64,000 nucleotides of DNA from assembly GCF_002776525.5 (NCBI RefSeq), contig NC_045436.1, forward strand, positions 11,539,294-11,603,293. The letters are read 5' to 3'. Source of the DNA: Piliocolobus tephrosceles (taxonomy: Eukaryota > Chordata > Mammalia > Primates > Cercopithecidae). This document shows, in pieces, positions 58,872 to 64,000 of this stretch. Under the pieces are notes generated by a model, which was not told where the DNA came from, made no database searches, and saw nothing but the letters and a program-made list of their open reading frames with translations. The stretch's first letter is position 1. Each line of letters opens with the position of its first letter. Both the position numbers and the translations under genes were made by a program.

Positions 58872-59158
58872 CAGGTTGCAACCCGAGCTGGGGTCCAAGG
58901 GGAGTCAGTGGATGGGTGGTGGGCAGCTGAAAAAACACTCGAGGAACCCTAGGCAGGTGGGAGATGGCCTCCTCCAGAGTCAGCAATGCAGTTATATTTT
59001 TCACAGACAACAGTGGCTCAAAGCCAGGTATGAGCTCACAAAAACAGGTTACATCAAAATGGCTACATAAATGTGATGACACAGTGCACGGGGTGTCGCA
59101 CCTGCACTGTGTCATGCTGTAGCGATGTCTGCCTCCACCTGCTCCTGACTGAAGCACA
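58872..59158 (-). mobile_element. Partial 3' LTR of the provirus (probable)
   Basis: Minus-strand sequence downstream of env. It is preceded by a purine-rich AAGGAAAATGGG (59159-59170), a candidate polypurine tract, and would start TGTGCTTCAGTC. It holds a 40-nt hairpin (59076-59115) and an AT box 'aaaatataac' near 58995. It is cut off by the adjoining L1, so the LTR end is missing. Without the 5' LTR in the window the assignment rests on position and the putative polypurine tract. Confidence 0.55.
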
Positions 59159-59182
59159 CCCATTTTCCTTACAGTCCACTCC

Positions 59183-59710
59183 CTATGCCAACGGAGTTCT
59201 CCTAGTGGGGAGACTTGCCCACAGGGCAGAACCTTGGACCCAGAGACCACAGCAGCAATACAGGGAACAACAACTCACTAGTAATATTCCCACTATGCTG
59301 CTCATAATTATTTGGATGCAGTATAGGCTAGAGCCCAGAGATGCCCACCATGTCTGTAAGGGGTCATCAGTAAGGCTCCCAACTGCCTTGATTTTCTGGG
59401 AAACTCCTTGCAAAGCTACTGATATGTTTTGTTGGTTGTCATGGATGAAGGTAAAACATTGCATTCCCAAAAGAGCACAGGTGCCACCTTGGGCAGCAGT
59501 TAATATGTCTAGGGCCATCTGGTTCTGCAGTACCACCTTATTGGTTTGATCAGGCTCATCTGTCAACAAAATGAGGGCAACTAGGGTGTAATTCAAGACT
59601 CCAGTAGTGTGCTCCGCAAGGGCCGTAACTTGCATTTCTACAGTTATGACACCTGCTCCAGGGATGATTAATGCTAAGGTGTAGAGCCACTGGGAGCTCG
59701 TCGCACTCAC
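59183..59710 (-). pseudogene. Endogenous retrovirus env, transmembrane (TM) subunit remnant
   Basis: 175-codon open stretch. Landmarks from the N-terminus: a hydrophobic segment after the start (WLYTLALIIPGAGVITV), compatible with a fusion peptide region; the gammaretrovirus-type immunosuppressive-domain motif LQNQMALDILTAAQGGTC (59530 down to 59477); the CX6C disulfide motif, here followed by F instead of a second C; and a membrane anchor with a cysteine-rich end (IIMSSIVGILLVSCCSLYCCC). In life such a subunit drives fusion of viral and cell membranes. This copy has a broken SU and an altered disulfide motif, so fusion activity is not expected. It follows SU on the minus strand in normal order. 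Confidence 0.85.
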
Positions 59711-60620
59711 AAAAACAGGAAATGTAGCACCTCCCAGTTATGTGGGTGTCTAGGCAATGTTGGAATAACAGTGACAGGCACATAAGGCCACCCCCTGGTA
59801 CAGTGGTCAGTCCTGTTTGCTGGTAAATATGATGATCCCATGTCTCCATACACCTATAAACTCCCAGCGGGCACAAAGTGCATTAGGGCCCAGTCTTGAT
59901 GAGGTGGCCTATTCCACCACACCTTTGCTGTGGTGCTATATGTTATATTGGTGAAAGCTATGCGTGATGTTACCCCAATGTTGCTCTATCCATCACAGTA
60001 CCTGTGGTGGGGGCACCAAGTGTTCTCCCACTAACCAGCTCCATCCATCATAGATGCTATAGGTCCACCAGGAGGCAGGCATGCCATGGGTTTTGTAGCA
60101 CCTCCTATCCAAAGTGTGTTATGTTCCGAACATTGGCCATAGTACCCTAAGTCTCTAACCATGTCCAGTTTTCCACGGAAGCTGGGTGTAGGTGCAAGGG
60201 CTAGCTGTCCAGAGCTGCTGCTAGAAGGGCAGTATAGATCCAACAGTTGGAAACACTGGTCACCTCAGCATAGGTGTGGGTCCAGTCCACAATGCTGTTG
60301 GAGCATGTCAACCTATGGTTGAAACGACAACCGGCAGGCGCAGGTACTGACAGGGGTATATCATGCCCCTCAGGCAAAATACAGGCCAACCTTTCATCCT
60401 AGATAACAATGCAGCTGCCAAGGGCTTCTGCCCTGGGGGATGGTACCATACCTTTTCAGCTCCCCATTGTTCCTTTGGGTCCTGTATCCATGCCAAAGTC
60501 ACTGGGGAGCTCATAATAGGCCACACAGACAGTACATATGTCCCCCGGAGAAGGGGTCCTTCCCTGGTCATTCGCCTACGCACGGTCAATTGTAGAGGTC
60601 ATATATTAAATACCTAAAGA
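59556..60620 (-). pseudogene. Endogenous retrovirus env, surface (SU) subunit remnant
   Basis: Read in pieces from about 60600 to 59560 across all three frames (open stretches 60589-60308, 60389-60201, 60243-60031 and 59876-59556). It is cysteine- and tryptophan-containing (for example CRFNHRLTCSNSIVDW and SVSNCWIYT), as expected of a secreted glycoprotein. It lies between integrase and the TM subunit. At least three frameshifts and several stops break it. I cannot identify a receptor-binding region or a clear furin site. Subfamily unknown. Confidence 0.7.
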
Positions 60621-60929
60621 GTGACATGGAAGTCTTACTGTAGGCACTCCCCCAGGGGTCTATGATAGCCAACCATTGGCAATGGGGGGCTATGTGGGTG
60701 CATGGCCAAAGCCAGGCTTTTTGTTCCCCTGCCTTTAGGCACAAGGAGCAGGCAACAACAGATTACCATTGTTCCTCATACCTGGTCGGAAGAGGTCCTC
60801 CTTGGTGTGTATCTGTAACTGGATGGGGGCAGTGGCTCAGTGTAGGTCTGAGCCACCTTTCCATGGCTATTCATTCATGTTTTGGAGCACGAGGTCCAAC
60901 CTTGAACTCCAGCCCCACAAAGACAGGGG

Positions 60930-61420
60930 AGTAACATGCAACTGTAACCCATTTTTCAGGAGTCCATTATATCACTCAATCATGCCAGTGGGTTGTGAGT
61001 TATATGCAATATGGAGCCTCTACTTTATGTCCATTCATTGCACCCACTATTGTACCTGCTGTCTGGTAAAATGTGTTCCACTATCACTTTCAATGGTCAG
61101 GGGACGACCGTATAAGGCACACAAGTGTTTCAGGGCCTGAATGGTATGCTGTTGGTCAGCCATCCTGCAAGGGTAGGCAAACAACAGACTGGTGGCCGTG
61201 TCTACAGTCTTCAGCACATGCGTATGCCCCTGTGACCTTGGAAACGGCCTGATGTAGTCTGTTTCCCACCTAGTCAAGGGCATCTGCCCTACTGTCATCT
61301 GTTGTGTGACACTGGGCAGCTGTCTCCACCTGGGGGTATGCTGGTGCACACACTGGGCACTTCCAGCAGACCTCCCAGATATCTTGCTTGGGCATGGACA
61401 GATCCCAATGCTTCTTGACT
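60930..61420 (-). pseudogene. Endogenous retrovirus pol, integrase remnant
   Basis: Open stretch 61349-61047 contains the first catalytic Asp in TRWETDYIRPFPRS and the second in IESDSGTHFT, at the spacing of the retroviral DDE integrase core. The third acidic residue survives in NSQPTGMIE at about 60985, followed immediately by an in-frame TGA. An N-terminal cysteine pair lies just upstream (near 61350-61370), consistent with the HHCC zinc domain. Integrase would insert the DNA copy into the host genome; this copy is inactive. Confidence 0.88.
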
Positions 61421-61479
61421 TATTGCATTAGTTTACCCCTTTCACGACCCAATTTTTGGTGCAGCTATGGGGCTACATC

Positions 61480-62720
61480 TCATGTAAGCTCTGACTCCAA
61501 CCATCGGACCGTGGCTAAGGCACCTGCCTTATTGCCGGGGGCAGCCAAAGGCACATGACATGATAAATAGTTACATCCTTTTGGTGATTTATGGGTGATT
61601 CTTTGGTTACACCCATTTCCCGTAGGTCTTGCTATATGGCCTGGCCCCAAACGGCCTTGTGGCCAACTAGCCAATTCTGTAACTTCCAGATAGTTAACTG
61701 CAAGGTTAGGCCTCTATAAACTCCCCAGCTATCGGTGCAGATTACCATGGTGTCTCTCCCTTGGTGGCCACTATCCACACTGCCCTAAGTTCAGCCCATT
61801 GGCTACTTTGTCCACACACCAGTATCAAACCATATGATATCACTACTAGGCTGGACCATGACAGTGGTCCAGGCATCAGTAACACTCCGGCTGGACCCAT
61901 TTGTATACCATGCCCCATTGGGAAAGGAGGGATGCCCTTCTAAAGGGTGATGACTCAGGGTTTAAGGGTGCCTCAGGCTGATCCATGGCCTTACCATGCA
62001 TCAGGACTACAGGTCCCCTAACTTCTTGTAATTCTGCTGCTAAGGGGCTCATACTCAGAGTACTCTGCTGTTCTAAGTAGGCACCCCACTTTGCTAGTTG
62101 GATGTCTGTGCCTTCTCAGTCTGGGGGGTCATTGAGTGTACCCACCCCATTATCAGGTAAGTCATCCACACGATGACTTCAGCCCATCCCATCACACTCT
62201 TACAAGCCTGAAGGGCAGCATATGAAACTGCGAATTCCTTCTCTATCACTGAATATCAGAGCTCCTCTCCCTTCCAAAGCTGGGACCAAAAGTCTACTGG
62301 GGTTCTAAAGTGCTCCATGGGCTGTCATAGACCCCAGCCAAAATCATCTGTGGTCACACGCTCATCAATTTCAAATGGGCGCCCCAGGTCAATTACTCAT
62401 AGGACCTGCGCTTGCTGTATGGCCCGCTTGGCTGTCAGAAAAACCATCTCAGCCTCATCAGCCCAATCCCAGGTAGTTCCTTTTTTTGGTCAACCAGTAC
62501 AAGTGTTTTATCATCTAAGCCAAATGGGGCACGAATGCCTGCCAATAACCCAAGAGGCACACAAAAGTCTGTAGCTGCCTCATCGCTGTGGGCCGGGGAT
62601 ATGCCTGAATTTTATCCATGATGGCCTCTGGTATGGTCTTTGTCTTACTCAACCTGATAACTCCCAAGAATATGGCAGACAATCAGGTCCTTGGACCTTG
62701 ATTTGTTGAGGGCCCAACTG
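61480..62720 (-). pseudogene. Endogenous retrovirus pol, RT connection and RNase H region
   Basis: Sequence between the RT catalytic domain and integrase, in the correct place for the RT connection and RNase H domains. It is broken by numerous stops and frame changes; short recognisable pieces are dispersed over all frames (for example THLAVCSWALNK after RT, and WKLQNWLVGHKA before integrase). Catalytic RNase H residues could not be confirmed by eye. The identification rests mainly on position. Confidence 0.6.
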
Positions 62721-62737
62721 CACACTGCCAAATGTTG

Positions 62738-63245
62738 TCACAAGAGGGATGCTGCCGATTCTAAATCTCCAAGAGAATCAGAGGTTAACGTAATATAATC
62801 AATATAATGGAACAGGTGGACCCCCTTTGGACATTTCCAGGTGGCTAAATCCATGGCAAGGAGACCATGACATATGATGGGGCTGTGCACGTAGCCCTGC
62901 GGCAACACGGTCAGTCTGTTGTTGCCGGTCCCACAGGAAGGCAAACTGTTCCTGGCTCTCTGGAGCAATGTGAACTGAGAAGAATGCATTGGCCAAGTTC
63001 ACCACATAGTGGTGCTGTCCTAATTCCATTGTCAAGTGGCCCATCAAATTGGCGATAGGAGGCACAGCTGCAACTAAAGGGGGTGTTGCTTTATTTAGTT
63101 CTCAATAATCCACCGTCATCCGCCAAGGTCCATCAAGCTTGCTGACTGGCCATATTGGAGAAGTGTAAGGGCTGTGCGTGCCACGCACTATCTCTTCATT
63201 AATTTATGAATAGTCTCAGTTATCTCCATTTGCCCACCTGACAAG
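62738..63245 (-). pseudogene. Endogenous retrovirus pol, reverse transcriptase remnant (ERV-L-like)
   Basis: Minus-strand motifs in order: ITETIHKLMKR (63228-63190), frame change, SPYTSPIWPVSKLDGPWRMT, VDY then a stop and ELNKATPPL, HHYVVNLANAFFSVHIAPES, EQFAFLW, frame change, VLPQGYVHSPIICHG, and FHYIDYITLTSD. These are the fingers and palm of a retroviral RT. The wording around TPPL...AAVP and NAFFS...APES is that of the class III ERV-L group. The catalytic YXDD box reads YIDY. At least two frameshifts and one stop are visible. Confidence 0.9.
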
Positions 63246-63480
63246 CGGTATTGACAGGTGGAATTAACCCGTCAGGGTTGTGGCAGGACCTGGGGCGGGT
63301 GATGCGTATGTCGGCGCAGTACTGGCTTAACCACACATAGTTGGTGTCTGAATTATCCGGCTGTGATTTGTGAAGCCAAGCCATGTAAAATATGCACCCC
63401 CAGAATGTATTCAGGGATGGGAGAGACATACCCAGTGTATAAGCAGGGAGCCAATCATCTCCCAAATTACGTGCACCAAA
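63240..63480 (-). pseudogene. Endogenous retrovirus protease C-terminal remnant (probable)
   Basis: Open stretch 63465-63220 begins GDDWLPAYTLGMSLPSLNTF. In an adjacent frame the following bases resemble the '-ILG-DILHGL-' C-terminal part of retroviral proteases. No DTG/DSG active-site motif was found, so the N-terminal half seems deleted. It runs directly into the RT N-terminus. Confidence 0.45.
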
Positions 63481-63496
63481 TCTATATGACTGTCAT

Positions 63497-64000
63497 TTAC
63501 TCAGTTTCTGGTATTTCTCCGGCATCGTTCCATACAGTTCGTAGGGCCACCATCAGCCATTCAATTAGGGTGTGGTCACCTTGCCCCTGTGCTAACTGCC
63601 TGCTCATCTGCAATCGCTGACGGAGGGAGGGATGGGTCTTAATGGAGGCCAACCTTTCGGTTTCAGAGGTGGAGCAGACAATGCTGTTGGCTCCCTCATC
63701 CCATAGGTGCAGCATCCAGGCAGATAGGGGTTACCCCACGTGCTGCAGGGAAAGTTTACCTAATTCCTGCAACTCAGTTGAGGTATAGGCACTGTGTGAC
63801 ATGTACTCTGTCATGGTAGGGGGTCCCTCAGCCCGCCTCTGGGGACCCAACCGTTGTTCATGCTCTATTTTCTGATGGACCACGAGGCGAGCCCACAACA
63901 GGGGGACCTTCCTCCTTGGGATCAGACCCAGCGAGGGTCTCTGACCGGGATGGTGGACCCAGGCCCGCAATAACGGCAGCCCCTACTTCCCATTCCAAGC
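63497..64000 (-). pseudogene. Endogenous retrovirus gag, capsid remnant (ERV-L-like), window edge
   Basis: Two open stretches in one frame (63970-63731 and 63715-63497) separated by a stop near 63731. They read YTSTELQELGKLSLQHVG, then MLHLWDEGANSIVCSTSE, LASIKTHPSLRQRL, and HTLIEWLMVALRTVW. This pattern (T-EL-ELG; LWD-GA; -L-SI--HP-LRQ; WL---R-VW) is that of ERV-L-type capsids, the group that also gave rise to the mouse Fv1 restriction gene. No zinc knuckles follow; a deletion seems to join capsid to protease. The 5' end lies outside the window. Confidence 0.75.

Noticed and set aside
58714..59250. A 178-codon minus-strand frame as a distinct gene
   Set aside because: It crosses from the end of env through the LTR-like region into L1 sequence, so it is a chance readthrough frame.
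59183..59710. A domesticated, functional env (syncytin-like) gene
   Set aside because: The surface subunit upstream is broken by stops and frameshifts in all frames, the disulfide motif is altered, and no full-length open frame exists.
1..64000. CRISPR arrays, operons, bacterial promoters or a defence-like gene cluster
   Set aside because: Alu, L1 and MaLR content shows a primate nuclear genome. The tandem repeats present are microsatellites and short duplications, with no spacer-repeat periodicity.

Overview
The window looks like nuclear DNA of an Old World monkey (a macaque or baboon type genome). It is AT-rich, dense in L1, L2, Alu, MaLR and Tigger copies, and has no recognisable host exon, tRNA or rRNA gene. 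The strongest lineage clue is three young Alu copies (6417, 50708 and 54010) that share a CCGGCC / GGCCGG variant beside the second-monomer B-box region. From general knowledge this variant marks the AluYRa-type lineage of cercopithecoid monkeys. Species cannot be fixed from the sequence alone.

Layout. 1-4.3 kb: L1 remnants, mainly an antisense L1 whose body is split by a solo THE1/MST-type LTR with a 5-bp target duplication. 4.9-5.3 kb: an intact Tigger2a-like miniature DNA transposon with TA target sites. 5.7-10 kb: old L2, an AluY, a degraded MaLR-like LTR, an unclassified relatively GC-rich block (8.4-9.7 kb) and an older Alu. 10-11.2 kb: antisense L1. 12.2-17.5 kb: a run of L2 fragments in both orientations, including about 1.2 kb of continuous L2 ORF2. 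17.5-19.6 kb: an unclassified old element interrupted by a solo MaLR LTR. 19.8-28 kb: old L1 and two Alus. 28-35 kb: mostly non-repetitive AT-rich DNA with one Alu, a MER2-like element and an MLT1-like LTR. 35.2-37.3 kb: two Alus and a Tigger transposon with a broken transposase. 37.5-45 kb: an antisense L1 that received an unidentified ~0.5-kb insert and a THE1 provirus with gag-like open frames. 45.1-45.75 kb: a young sense L1 3' end with a 12-unit ATCT microsatellite. 46-57.5 kb: AT-rich intergenic DNA with four Alu insertions, an ERV1-class solo LTR and an L2 tail. 57.5-58.87 kb: antisense L1. 58.87-64 kb (window end): the 3' two thirds of a degraded endogenous retrovirus on the minus strand.

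The provirus at the right edge is the most informative object. On the minus strand it reads gag (capsid), a protease tail, reverse transcriptase, RNase H region, integrase, surface and transmembrane env, then an LTR-like end. Its gag and pol look like the class III ERV-L group. Its env has a gammaretrovirus-type transmembrane subunit, which ERV-L elements generally lack. It is riddled with stops and frameshifts, so it is a fossil and not a functional virus. No operon-like or defence-like gene system is present. Apart from the provirus, the notable items are small structured sequences: perfect hairpins, short tandem duplications and a few inserts of unknown family.
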